Assembly: GCA_964628835.1 (NCBI GenBank)
Contig: CAZVME010000006.1
Location: forward strand, 7,115 to 71,114
Direction of reading: 5' to 3'
From: JAAGZL01 sp964628835
GTDB taxonomy: Bacteria; Pseudomonadota; Gammaproteobacteria; Chromatiales; Chromatiaceae
DNA: 64,000 nt
This document shows, piece by piece, positions 1 to 8,016 of this stretch. A program made the translations under genes and the position numbers. Position 1 is the first letter of the stretch, and each line of letters begins with the position of its first letter. The notes under the pieces are model-generated. The model was not told the DNA's origin, did not search any database, and saw only the letters and a list, made by a program, of their open reading frames with translations.

Positions 1-2
1 AA

Positions 3-569
3 CGACGCCTGATCGATGCCATAGCCAGTCTCAGGATCGGGCTGCCGGAGCTGCCCGGTACCGATCTGGGTCCGGTTATAGAAGCGGCGGCCAAGCAGCG
101 TATCGAGTCTGTTATTGCCCTGGAGTCTGAGATTAATAAACCGGTGCTTTCCCTGGATGTGTCTGAACATGCCCCAGGGTTTTTTGTTGGCTCAACCCTG
201 TTTGCAGATGTAAGTCCAGAAAGTCCAGTTGCACAAGAGGAGATATTCGGGCCGGTATTGGCATTGCTAAAGGCGCAAGATTTTAAACAGGCCCTGGAGA
301 TTGCCAACGGCACCAGGTACGCCCTCACCGGTGGGGTCTACAGCCGTAGCCCCGCGAATCTGCAACGTGCCACGCAGCAGTTCCAGGTGGGCAATCTTTA
401 CCTTAACCGAGGCATCACCGGTGCCCTGGTGGGCCGACAACCATTCGGTGGGTTCAAGATGAGTGGAGTAGGGAGCAAGGCCGGAGGCCCGGACTATCTG
501 TTGCAGTTCATGGAACCGCGTACGGTTACCGAGAACACCATGCGTCGTGGCTATGCGCCCATGGATTGA
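3..569 (+). CDS. L-glutamate gamma-semialdehyde (P5C) dehydrogenase, C-terminal part
   Basis: The reading frame is open from the left edge, so only the last 188 codons are present. The frame contains the aldehyde dehydrogenase C-terminal signatures: a conserved EEIFGPVL stretch, the NRGITGALVGRQPFGGFKMSG region that precedes the end of the fold, and a TENTMRRGYAP tail typical of the P5C dehydrogenase (RocA/PutA C-terminal) branch. The family oxidises glutamate semialdehyde to glutamate with NAD in proline catabolism. The catalytic Cys and Glu lie upstream, outside or at the edge of the window. Whether the gene is a stand-alone enzyme or the end of a PutA fusion cannot be told here. Confidence 0.9.
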   Translation, partial: RRLIDAIASLRIGLPELPGTDLGPVIEAAAKQRIESVIALESEINKPVLSLDVSEHAPGFFVGSTLFADVSPESPVAQEEIFGPVLALLKAQDFKQALEIANGTRYALTGGVYSRSPANLQRATQQFQVGNLYLNRGITGALVGRQPFGGFKMSGVGSKAGGPDYLLQFMEPRTVTENTMRRGYAPMD

Positions 570-590
570 ATTTCGGTATGTGGTTTGATC

Positions 591-674
591 ATGGCATATG
601 ATGAAGGCTTGGCGGAACGAATCCGTGAGAGATTTACGGAGCGAGATGATGTGCGTGTAGATCATGACAAGTAG
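591..674 (+). pseudogene. TfoX N-terminal domain remnant (27 codons)
   Basis: An ATG at 591 opens a 27-residue frame beginning MAYDEGLAERIRE, which matches the usual start of TfoX/Sxy N-terminal-domain proteins. The frame ends in TAG after VDHDK, before the Gly-rich core that normally follows (MFGG...). About 65 bp later the next gene begins. I read this as the surviving 5' end of a deleted small gene. Family recognition is from memory of the start motif, and the sequence is too short for certainty. Confidence 0.55.
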
Positions 675-740
675 CCAGTGTTGCACCCAGGCGGTTTGAT
701 ATGCTGCAGGTTATAGAAGCTAGAGAATTCTGGAGGTAGT

Positions 741-1238
741 ATGGATCTTGAGGCAAAAGTGGTTCTGGCGCATCTGTTGAAGACACAACATGTGGCAGCA
801 TTTGGCACCATGTATGAAGGTCATCCTGAGGTCAGTATGGTGACCTACCTACCAGCCGCTGATTTCTCCAGGGTGTTCATACTTATCAGTGGCCTGGCGC
901 GACATACTAAAAACATCCAGAAACATCCTGCGGTTGGTCTGATGGTCTGTGAGGAAGGCAGATCGGATAAAGACCCACAGACACTGGCGCGATTGTCCTT
1001 ACAGGGAGTGGCTAGGGTGTTAGATCAGTCGGAGTCTGAGTACGCCAAGATCAAGGCTGGATACCTGGAGAAGTATCCTGATTCCAAGGCCAGTTTTGGT
1101 CTGGGGGATTTCAAGCTGTACGCTATCGAATTGGAACGGGCTCGTTTTGTGGCGGGCTTTGGCCGCATCTTCAACCTGACCAGGCAAGGTCTGGCAGAAG
1201 CCGAGGCGGCCCATGACCAGAGTATCGGTAATGCATGA
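741..1238 (+). CDS. HugZ-like pyridoxamine 5'-phosphate oxidase-fold protein
   Basis: A 165-residue protein with the FMN-binding split-barrel pattern: an N-terminal helix, a strand ending in AAFGTMYEGHPEVSMV, then LISGLARHTKNIQKHPAVGLMV, which matches the L-A-x-H-T-x-N-x-x-x-P-x-x-S/G-L pattern of HugZ/PNPOx-like haem utilisation proteins. The last third includes FKLYAIELERARFVAGFGRIF, the conserved GGFG-like segment. Relatives bind FMN or haem, and some degrade haem; no specific substrate can be assigned. A GGAGG-type ribosome site (ctggaggtagt) directly precedes the ATG. The C-terminal haem-binding extension of true HugZ appears short or absent. Confidence 0.75.
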   Translation: MDLEAKVVLAHLLKTQHVAAFGTMYEGHPEVSMVTYLPAADFSRVFILISGLARHTKNIQKHPAVGLMVCEEGRSDKDPQTLARLSLQGVARVLDQSESEYAKIKAGYLEKYPDSKASFGLGDFKLYAIELERARFVAGFGRIFNLTRQGLAEAEAAHDQSIGNA

Positions 1239-1397
1239 TCAAATCTGATATCCGCTTGTGGCCACAAGCGGCCTGTTGGGTTTGCCCACATAGTAAACAG
1301 TTACGGCCCGGTTTTACGAACTACTCTCAACCGTGTCATGGACCAATAAAACCAACCATTAACTAGATGGCTGCGATGGCGAGGAACTATACAACCA

Positions 1398-2018
1398 TTA
1401 ATTAGACTCTTCCTTTAATTCCTCCCCAATCTTGATCAATTCAGCAATATTATTCGCCCCCAACCTTTCCATCATCTTGGCTCTATGCACCTCCACAGTT
1501 CTTACAGATATATAGAGTGTCTCTGATATCTGCTTATTGGTGAGCCCCTTGGTTACCAGTTCAAACAGTTGCTTTTCACGCTCGGTCAGTTCGTTAAACT
1601 GTTGCAGGTAGTTGTTGTGGAGGAATTTCCTAAGGCTACCTTGTTGGGCCTTTTCGATACTTGGGACAAGCTCAGCAGCGTTTATCGGTTTTTGATGGAA
1701 GTCGCAGGCGCCTTCACGGAAGGCTTTGACCGCCATGGGTACATCACCATGACTGGTAAGAAACATCACCTGGATGCAGGAGTGAGTGTCGTTTAATATT
1801 TCATGTACTTGTTGACCGCTCAGTCCTGGCATGCGGCTGTCGAGGATCAGGCAGCCAGGTGAGTTTAGGTCGACCTGTTCCAGAAACTGTTCACCGCTAG
1901 CGAAGTCCTGGACTGTGAATTTATACCCCTCCAGCACATAGCTCAGAGCTTCGCGCACCGAATCATCATCATCGACGATATAGATTGGGACGGCCAACAC
2001 TTCATTCACTTTTTTCAC
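1398..2018 (-). CDS. TtrR-like FixJ-family response regulator
   Basis: A 206-residue regulator with a receiver domain (residues about 10-125, acidic pocket IVDDDDS, phospho-acceptor Asp in LILDSRMPG, a conserved Lys in HQKPIN) and a C-terminal LuxR-type helix-turn-helix (LTEREKQLFELVTKGLTNKQ onward). It overlaps the 3' end of the sensor kinase gene by 17 bp, so the pair is co-translated. Its partner has the periplasmic-binding-domain architecture of TtrS, and the divergent gene is tsdA, so it probably controls thiosulfate/tetrathionate metabolism. The specific role is inference from context; the FixJ family assignment is clear. Confidence 0.85.
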   Translation of the reverse strand: MKKVNEVLAVPIYIVDDDDSVREALSYVLEGYKFTVQDFASGEQFLEQVDLNSPGCLILDSRMPGLSGQQVHEILNDTHSCIQVMFLTSHGDVPMAVKAFREGACDFHQKPINAAELVPSIEKAQQGSLRKFLHNNYLQQFNELTEREKQLFELVTKGLTNKQISETLYISVRTVEVHRAKMMERLGANNIAELIKIGEELKEESN

Positions 2019-3795
2019 CTTTCAAGTGGCATATTACACGGGTGCCTTGCGTTTCAACGGGTTCCATTTTAATGCTTCCATCGTGCGCTTCCATAATACG
2101 ACGACAGATGGACATGCCCAGTCCAAAACCGTTGGGCTTGGTTGAGTGGAGGGGTTTAAACAGGCTCTCTGGATCTTGCTCACCCAGTCCATGCCCATTG
2201 TCTTCAATGCTGAGGGTAATATCGCCTTCGGACGTGCACTTAATGGTGATTATCAATTGTGGTTCACTGGTATTTTGCAGTGCGTCAATACTATTGCGAA
2301 CCAGATTGACTATTAGCTGCTGTATCTCAACAGGATCAACAGCAGCAATGATCGCCAAGTATGGCAGTTTAAGGGTTGGTTTGATGTTGTGCCGTTTGAA
2401 CTCGTAGTCGAGCAAGTTGATGGTTTCGATAATCAGGGTGTTGAGGTTAGTAGGCTGCCGATTGATATCCCCCTTTTTGGCAAACACTCGAATTCGTTCA
2501 ATGATCTTTGCACCACGTTGAGCCTGGTTGCTGATTCTGCCTAACAGGCCTATGAGGTCGTGCTCGTCTAATTTTTCATCAATGCGGATGGAACCACCCT
2601 CGGCATAACTGTTGATCGCCGCCAGGGGTTGTTTCAGTTCGTGTGCCAAGTCGGATGAGAGTTCACCCAGGATGGCAACCCGTTGCGCGTGTTCCAGCTG
2701 TTGTTGCTGATGATGCAGCTCTTCATTGATAGTTTCCAGTTCACAGGTTCGTCGGTTCATCAGGATCTGCACCCAGAGATGGTGCAGGAAACCTAGCAGG
2801 ATAAGGAAGAAGACCAGTGCACCCCAGGGCCAGTTGAGTTTCAGCCACTGGAGGGCAATTTGCCACCAGGGTTCTTGCCAGGGGTGTATGTTTAGTCGTT
2901 GGTAAAGCTGATGGATATCCAGGCTGCTGACGGGAGCTGTCCATCCCAGTGAGCCAGCATTTATAGCGGCCTGGGAATCATTGGGCAGGGCGAGTAGGGC
3001 GTGGGCTACCTTTTCGGCGATGTCATCGGGAGTTTCTCGCAGCTTGGAAAAGGACCAGTTTGGATAGAGAGTGGTACTTACCTGGCAGTCGTAACCTTTG
3101 TGTTGTTGCTGTTCCAGAATACGGTAGCGGTCACGATCAATCCGTCCCTCTTCAGCCATCGCTTCGAGCAGGCATGCCGGTAGTACCACGGCATCCACTT
3201 CGCTGTTGTCTAACCATTGGGTCAGCTGGTCCACAGGGAAGTTGGAAAAGCGAATGTCGGAGAAGAAGCGTGTGGGTTGATATCCACGGCTAACCATCTC
3301 TCCCCAATAGATCTGAAAGCCACCAAATGCCAGTGGGTCAACCGCACCTAACTTGCGTCCCTTTAACGCTTTTAGCTCATAAACGGTTGAAGCTGAATTG
3401 ACCACCAGTGCTGAACCGATCACTGGTCCCCGTCCTTTGTGGCGGCGGGATTTTAAAGTGGCCAGCCAACTGAGCCCGTATTTTGTGCCGAGCCTTACAT
3501 ACTGCCCGGCGTTGGTGATGGCAAAGTCGATATTGCCATCAATGACTACTTGGTCCAGTCCTTTGAGATTGTAGGGTATTGCCTTGAATCTATAACCTGG
3601 AATTGTCGCGCTCAGATACTGCATGGTTGCCGACCAGCGATCCACTGCCTTGGCATCTCCTCGAAAGGCCAGTACAGCCACTTTCAGTTCGGTCATGGTT
3701 TCTTGGGCCGGGAGTGGGGTGGTGCCCAGGATAGCTGATACGCCAATCAACAGAAATATGGCTTTTAGGGTTTTAAAGAAGGTGATTTGGTTCAT
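2002..3795 (-). CDS. TtrS-like sensor histidine kinase with periplasmic binding domain
   Basis: A 597-residue kinase. It has a signal/anchor at residues 8-28 and a PhnD/TtrS-type phosphonate-binding-like periplasmic domain (about 35-300) with two Cys (C208 in LPACLL, C237 in YDCQVS) as in the TtrS family. A second membrane segment (about 325-345) and a coiled coil follow. The HisKA box SDLAHELKQPLAAINSYAEG carries the phosphorylatable His385, and the ATPase domain has N and G boxes (LVRNSIDAL, DNGHGLG, GFGLGMSI). TtrS proteins sense tetrathionate. The gene is divergent from tsdA across a 195-bp intergenic region and overlaps the response-regulator gene. Ligand identity is inferred from family and neighbourhood. 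Confidence 0.85.
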   Translation of the reverse strand: MNQITFFKTLKAIFLLIGVSAILGTTPLPAQETMTELKVAVLAFRGDAKAVDRWSATMQYLSATIPGYRFKAIPYNLKGLDQVVIDGNIDFAITNAGQYVRLGTKYGLSWLATLKSRRHKGRGPVIGSALVVNSASTVYELKALKGRKLGAVDPLAFGGFQIYWGEMVSRGYQPTRFFSDIRFSNFPVDQLTQWLDNSEVDAVVLPACLLEAMAEEGRIDRDRYRILEQQQHKGYDCQVSTTLYPNWSFSKLRETPDDIAEKVAHALLALPNDSQAAINAGSLGWTAPVSSLDIHQLYQRLNIHPWQEPWWQIALQWLKLNWPWGALVFFLILLGFLHHLWVQILMNRRTCELETINEELHHQQQQLEHAQRVAILGELSSDLAHELKQPLAAINSYAEGGSIRIDEKLDEHDLIGLLGRISNQAQRGAKIIERIRVFAKKGDINRQPTNLNTLIIETINLLDYEFKRHNIKPTLKLPYLAIIAAVDPVEIQQLIVNLVRNSIDALQNTSEPQLIITIKCTSEGDITLSIEDNGHGLGEQDPESLFKPLHSTKPNGFGLGMSICRRIMEAHDGSIKMEPVETQGTRVICHLKGEKSE

Positions 3796-3830
3796 GTTGT
3801 CTATTGTAGTCGGAAGTGCTCAGAAAAATA

Positions 3831-3844
3831 TGTGGTTAACCACA
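3831..3844. promoter_or_regulatory. perfect 14-bp palindrome between ttrS-like gene and tsdA
   Basis: TGTGGTTAACCACA is an exact inverted repeat in the ttrS-tsdA divergent intergenic region, 36 bp upstream of the kinase start and about 150 bp upstream of tsdA. It is the only strong dyad I see there, so it is a candidate operator for the adjacent FixJ-type regulator. Binding is not shown. Confidence 0.4.
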
Positions 3845-3990
3845 ATTATGCTGCCGCTGATCTTGTCTTAGACTGATGTCGAAATCCAAATAAGGTCACT
3901 GAACTATGGTTATGAGCGGATTGATTTACACCCGTCTTATCACTAAATGACTTTTAAAAGAGATAAATTAATTTAAACCTGAGGAGTTAG

Positions 3991-5001
3991 ATGATGAGAA
4001 TACGTACCGCGCTAATTCTAGCATTGACCGGAAGTTTAAGCATGGTTGCGATGGCTGTAGAGAGGCCCAAGCTGCCAGATCCCCCAAAAAACTATCCTCC
4101 TGGAGAGCTGGGACGTATGGTTAAGTTGGGTGAGGAAATTATTTACAATACCAATACCCACCCTTTGACTAAGGAACTGGTGGGTAATGATCTTAAATGC
4201 ACCAACTGCCACCTGGATGGTGGTAAGACCAAGACCTTGGGAACCTTTATTGGAACCGCCACCTCGTTCCCTGCATACTCACCCCGGGAAAAAACAGTGC
4301 AGACATTGCAGAACCGTATCAATAACTGCTTTATGCGCAGTATGAACGGAAAGCGGCCGATTATTGATACTGAGGCCTCGGTGGCCATGGCCTCTTATGT
4401 CACCTGGCTCTCTTCCGGAATGCCGATCAAGATGAACCCCAAGAAGCCGGTTAATCCTAACTACAGCAAGATATGGTGGGGTAAGAAGTGGGTGCTGCCG
4501 ATGATCAAAGTGGCAACTAATGACAACTACCTATCAGGTCAAAAGCTCTACACTGAGAAGTGTATGGCCTGCCATCAGTCTGATGGTCAAGGGCTGGCTG
4601 AAGCCAAGTTCCCACCCATCTGGGGTGAACGCTCTTATAACACTGGAGCAGGCCTGAGTAAGCCAGAAAAACTGTCGACTTATCTGCTTTACAATATGCC
4701 TCTGGGCAAGGCAGACCTGACAAAACAGCAGGCGGTTGATATCGCTATTTACGTAGATGCTCAGCCTCGGCCTTCGTTTGACCTCAACCGGGCACTGTTT
4801 CCACGTGAGCAGATGGGCCACTACAACTCCAAGGTGCTGGAGGAGAAACATACGGTGAGCAGCAATTTCTCCAAGTGGGGATTGGATGTGAACAAGATCC
4901 GTGCTGATACTTTTATCGCTGATTTGGAATCGGTGAAAAATGAGGAGATATCTTCTAGTTCCAGCAAAGGTAAGAAAGATAAGTTGAGCTTGGTTAAGTA
5001 G
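3991..5001 (+). CDS. tsdA: Thiosulfate dehydrogenase / tetrathionate reductase TsdA (diheme cytochrome c)
   Basis: A 336-residue exported diheme cytochrome: Sec signal peptide (cleavage near MAMA-VE, residues 19-24), first heme site CTNCH at 70-74, second CMACH at 191-195. The TsdA hallmarks are present: the GTATSFPAYSPR stretch, Cys113 in NRINNCFMRSMNG (the unusual Cys axial ligand of the catalytic heme), and Met236 in LLYNMPLGKA as a likely ligand of heme 2. TsdA oxidises two thiosulfate to tetrathionate in the periplasm; some members run the reaction in reverse. The ATG is preceded by a GAGGAG ribosome site, and a strong terminator follows. The C-terminal tail past residue 260 is longer than the catalytic core and ends in a Ser/Lys-rich stretch. 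Confidence 0.92.
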   Translation: MMRIRTALILALTGSLSMVAMAVERPKLPDPPKNYPPGELGRMVKLGEEIIYNTNTHPLTKELVGNDLKCTNCHLDGGKTKTLGTFIGTATSFPAYSPREKTVQTLQNRINNCFMRSMNGKRPIIDTEASVAMASYVTWLSSGMPIKMNPKKPVNPNYSKIWWGKKWVLPMIKVATNDNYLSGQKLYTEKCMACHQSDGQGLAEAKFPPIWGERSYNTGAGLSKPEKLSTYLLYNMPLGKADLTKQQAVDIAIYVDAQPRPSFDLNRALFPREQMGHYNSKVLEEKHTVSSNFSKWGLDVNKIRADTFIADLESVKNEEISSSSSKGKKDKLSLVK

Positions 5002-5034
5002 TTTTATTTGGACTGACACAGGATCCCCTCCATT

Positions 5035-5071
5035 GGCCTGTCTACTGCAATAGTAGACAGGCCCTTTTTTT
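5035..5071 (+). terminator. Rho-independent terminator after tsdA
   Basis: A perfect 12-bp stem (5035-5046 with 5052-5063), a 5-nt loop and a run of seven T after one C. It lies 34 bp downstream of the tsdA stop codon. Confidence 0.92.
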
Positions 5072-5329
5072 CTTTGGTTTGCGGTGTGGTCGATGTCTAA
5101 TCACATCAGTTTGATCACTTAGCAAACAACGGGACATAAGGGAAGGCAGTTACTTGGTAGGCCTGATAAAGGATGGGTTTGGTTTAAGCTCTTTATGATC
5201 TGTTCTAACAGGAATTACTTTGCTGATCCAGATGTTGCTTTAACTGTATAGTCTACGGTTCTATCTGATGTAGTCTGCAAGATTGAGTCATAATTATTAA
5301 CCAGGCACTAATATATACCACGTTTAGAG

Positions 5330-5420
5330 CTTCAAGAAAGACTCAGATCAAGCTGCAGCCCACAACTGATTCTCTCTCCCTTGGTATGAGCTACAACACC
5401 GATCTGAGTCTTTCTGGAAG
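5330..5420. repeat. 91-bp element with 20-bp inverted ends
   Basis: Positions 5330-5349 and 5401-5420 form an inverted repeat with 19 of 20 bases paired (core AGAAAGACTCAGATC and its complement) around a 51-bp spacer. Weaker pairing extends outward. It has no T-run, so it is not a standard terminator. It may be a relic of a miniature element or a structured RNA. The rest of 5072-5329 and 5421-5472 holds nothing I can recognise. Confidence 0.5.
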
Positions 5421-5472
5421 TTTCTAACAAACTAATTGTTTACCACTAGAGTTACAGTTGTACCCCTGGCAG

Positions 5473-5481
5473 GTATAGGGA
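5473..5481. repeat. left 9-bp target-site duplication of the IS256-family element
   Basis: GTATAGGGA here is repeated exactly at 6869-6877, immediately outside both inverted repeats of the insertion sequence. The exact match argues for a fairly recent insertion. Confidence 0.88.
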
Positions 5482-6868
5482 GAGTTATAACTGAATCTGG
5501 TGTTTGAGCAGTTGAATAAAAGCGGCGTATCTGGTTGATTTGATGTTACCAGACATTAAAGCAACCAACAGAGGATACGCCACTATGAGTAAGAATAACG
5601 TTGTCGAATTCAAAGATCGAGACAGGATCACAGATGCATTGACAGAGATGTTGAGAACAGGCGCACAGCAATTGATTCACCAGGCTGTACAGATGGAACT
5701 GGAAGAACTGTTGGAACACTATGCTGATCGTCTACTACCAAATGGCAAAGTGGCTGTTGTTCGCAATGGTCATCTGCCTGAAAGAGAGATCCTGACAGGG
5801 ATAGGCCCTGTGACAGTACGTATACCCAAGGTCAGATCCAAAACAGGGGAACCCATTACCTTTCGTTCTGCACTGGTGCCACCCTATGTGAGGAAAACCC
5901 GTACACTTGAAGCAGCCTTGCCGTGGCTTTATCTCAAAGGAGTTTCCACTGGTGAGATGGAAGATGCCCTGAAGGTCTTGGTTGGTGCAGAGGCACAGGG
6001 GCTATCAGCCAGCACCATCTCACGTCTGAAGCAGGAATGGGGTCAGCAGTACCAGCAATGGCGCACTACCCCGCTAGACAAAGACCACTGGGTCTACCTC
6101 TGGGCAGACGGCATCTATTCTGGCCTACGGACTGAAGACACTAAACTCTGTGCCCTGGTCATCATTGGCGTCAATGCATGTGGTGAGAAGCACTTCCTGG
6201 CCATTGAGGATGGTATACGGGAATCCACCCAGAGTTGGCGGGAGGTTCTACTCAAGCTCAAAGCGCGTGGCATGAACACCGCAGAACTTGCTATTGGTGA
6301 TGGTGCCATGGGTTTTTGGACAGCACTGGAAGAAGTCTATCCCAAGACTAATCATCAGCGCTGCTGGGTACACAAGACAGCAAATATCCTGAACTACCTG
6401 CCCAAGTCCTCTCAGACGAAGGCCAAGCAGGCCATCCACGAGATCTGGCAGGCAGAGACGAAGGACAATGCGCACAAGGCATTTGATCTGTTCATACAAA
6501 CCTATGAAGACAAATACCTAAAGGCTACCCAGTGTCTACAAAAGGATCGAGAAGCGTTACTGGCCTTTTATGATTTTCCTGCACAGCACTGGCAGAGCAT
6601 ACGCACCAGTAATCCGATTGAATCAACCTTTGCCACAATCTGTCATCGTACCAAGCGCAGCAAAGGCTGTCTGACCCGTGATGGTATGCTGCATATGATG
6701 TTCAAACTAGGTCATTGTGCCCAAGGGAAGTGGAGAAAATTAAGAGGCTTTGATTACCTTGCCAAGGTGATCAGGGGTGTTCAATTCAAAGATGGAATCG
6801 AGGTGCAATCAGATGACCAGATCGCCGCTTGATTTAATTGGACCAAACACCACTTTTGACAATAACTC
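5482..6868 (+). mobile_element. IS256-family insertion sequence (1387 bp), intact
   Basis: Imperfect terminal inverted repeats of about 25 bp lie at 5482-5506 and 6844-6868: both begin GAGTTAT and share TGGTGTTTG after a variable middle. They enclose a full transposase gene and are flanked by exact 9-bp duplications. IS256-family elements typically make 8-9-bp duplications, which fits. It sits in the gap after tsdA and interrupts no recognised gene. Confidence 0.92.
5585..6832 (+). CDS. IS256-family transposase
   Basis: The chosen ATG at 5585 follows a CAGAGGATACGCC leader; an in-frame ATG also exists at 5540, but its translation is unlike the family. The protein of 415 residues shows the IS256 layout: N-terminal helical region with GAQQLIHQAVQMELEELL, then the DDE catalytic core with Asp in WADGIYSGLR, Asp in AIGDGAMGFW, the C/H-containing QRCWVHK motif, and Glu in TSNPIESTFATICHRTKRSKG. 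All three acidic residues are present and the frame is unbroken, so the enzyme should be functional. Confidence 0.95.
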   Translation: MSKNNVVEFKDRDRITDALTEMLRTGAQQLIHQAVQMELEELLEHYADRLLPNGKVAVVRNGHLPEREILTGIGPVTVRIPKVRSKTGEPITFRSALVPPYVRKTRTLEAALPWLYLKGVSTGEMEDALKVLVGAEAQGLSASTISRLKQEWGQQYQQWRTTPLDKDHWVYLWADGIYSGLRTEDTKLCALVIIGVNACGEKHFLAIEDGIRESTQSWREVLLKLKARGMNTAELAIGDGAMGFWTALEEVYPKTNHQRCWVHKTANILNYLPKSSQTKAKQAIHEIWQAETKDNAHKAFDLFIQTYEDKYLKATQCLQKDREALLAFYDFPAQHWQSIRTSNPIESTFATICHRTKRSKGCLTRDGMLHMMFKLGHCAQGKWRKLRGFDYLAKVIRGVQFKDGIEVQSDDQIAA

Positions 6869-6877
6869 GTATAGGGA
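6869..6877. repeat. right 9-bp target-site duplication of the IS256-family element
   Basis: Exact copy of GTATAGGGA found at 5473-5481. Between here and 7133 I see no gene and no clear structure. Confidence 0.88.
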
Positions 6878-7133
6878 ACCCAGGGTGATAAATGCAAAGT
6901 ACCACCTTTGCTTAAAATGGGTACAGGTTTAATTTTACAAAAATGAGGTGGAGTAGGCTCTGCTAGATTGTGTGGCTACTATACGTATGGCGGTGGGCGT
7001 GGATGTGCAAAAAAATACATACAGAACCGAAAGGTTACAAGCTACCATTCTAGAGATCAAATCTAAAAAGCTTTGATCACAGGCCCTGATAGGCTTTGTT
7101 ATTCCTACGCGCGGGCTAGGGAAGGGAACAATT

Positions 7134-7324
7134 GGCGCTTTTTTGTATGAGAATGAGCTTGTTCACCTGCGGGAGTGGCGACTCGCCACGATGGCCTCGG
7201 TAATCAGCCTACCATATTTCTTCGGCGCGGAACGCGCCTCCCACAGGCTAATTGATGGGGGTGGATATTTTGGCCCCTGCCAGGGCCTTCTTCATACTAC
7301 CCGTTTTGCAGGTGGTAGATGATT
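7134..7324. repeat. REP-like intergenic repeat, copy A
   Basis: About 190 bp that align along their length with 33733-33919. The centre has the inverted ends characteristic of REP-type elements: CCTGCGGGAGTGGCGAC on one side and CGCGCCTCCCACAGG on the other. The shared flanks include a common CCTGCCAGGG...CTTCTTCATACTAC tail. It is noncoding on both strands. The gap from 6878 to 7496 contains only this and the small dyad that follows. Confidence 0.8.
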
Positions 7325-7346
7325 GAGGGTTGTGAAGGCTGCAAAG

Positions 7347-7372
7347 GGTGCAATAACCAACGGTATTGCACC
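7347..7372. repeat. 9-bp dyad (GGTGCAATA / TATTGCACC)
   Basis: Arms at 7347-7355 and 7364-7372 pair exactly around an 8-nt loop, in a stretch with further partial copies of an ACGGTAT word (7361 and 7391 region). It resembles short palindromic intergenic repeats. It has no T-run. Confidence 0.45.
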
Positions 7373-7496
7373 TTACATCAAATAGAATACGGTATTGTCT
7401 AACGGTATAATCTGATTTGATCGGCGCAACACCCTTCGGCTATCGTAGCCCTGTCGGGCCACAATAATGTCATTCCTTCAAGATAAGTGGCTAATC

Positions 7497-8012
7497 TTAG
7501 AATACCGGAACCAGATGGTAACCCTGCTCTTGATAGCCGATGAGTGAAATAAAGCCATCACCTACCAATGTAAGACCGGAATGAATGGTGCTGTTATTAA
7601 TGCCAAATGCTTTTGTTGCAATAATGCAGATCTCTTGCCTTATACCTAGTGCCGCCAATGCTTCGATGTTGGACTCAATATCCAGCAATAGTCCTGCTGC
7701 ATCCTCTTCTGTTTGAGCTGATGGTTCTGATGTCAGGTACTTTACACTAGGGCCAATGTAAACCATGACAAAGTCAGGCGTCACACCCTGGTCTTTCATA
7801 GTTTTGTGTGTTCCCTGAATCCCTTGAAGATAGAAATTTAATTTCTTTGCATCTCCAATATCTACCAGGAAAACGCTTTTTCCAACTTTCATGTCGGCTA
7901 TGGCGACGCTATCGTTGATCCCGTTTTGAGATGCATATGCCACAGTATGTAAAAAAATGAGTAGCAAACAGGAGAGTGATTTAACGATGGAGTGTTTCAT
8001 ATTCTTTCTCAC
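7497..8012 (-). CDS. Exported DsrE-like protein
   Basis: A 171-residue protein with a Sec signal peptide (KSLSCLLLIFLHTVAYASQ, cleavage near residue 28) and a DsrE/DsrF-like Rossmann-type fold: strand VFLVDIGDAKKLNFYLQGI, then FVMVYIGPSVKYL, then a helix and EICIIATKAFGI with the single Cys at the position DsrE-like proteins use. The last helix region ends in a GLTLVGDGFISLIGYQEQGY pattern seen in periplasmic DsrE-like proteins. It is the third gene of the dsrE-tusA-dsrE operon (4 bp after the tusA-like gene). It likely binds or handles reduced sulfur in the periplasm; the reaction is unknown. Confidence 0.78.
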   Translation of the reverse strand: MRKNMKHSIVKSLSCLLLIFLHTVAYASQNGINDSVAIADMKVGKSVFLVDIGDAKKLNFYLQGIQGTHKTMKDQGVTPDFVMVYIGPSVKYLTSEPSAQTEEDAAGLLLDIESNIEALAALGIRQEICIIATKAFGINNSTIHSGLTLVGDGFISLIGYQEQGYHLVPVF

Positions 8013-8016
8013 AAAA

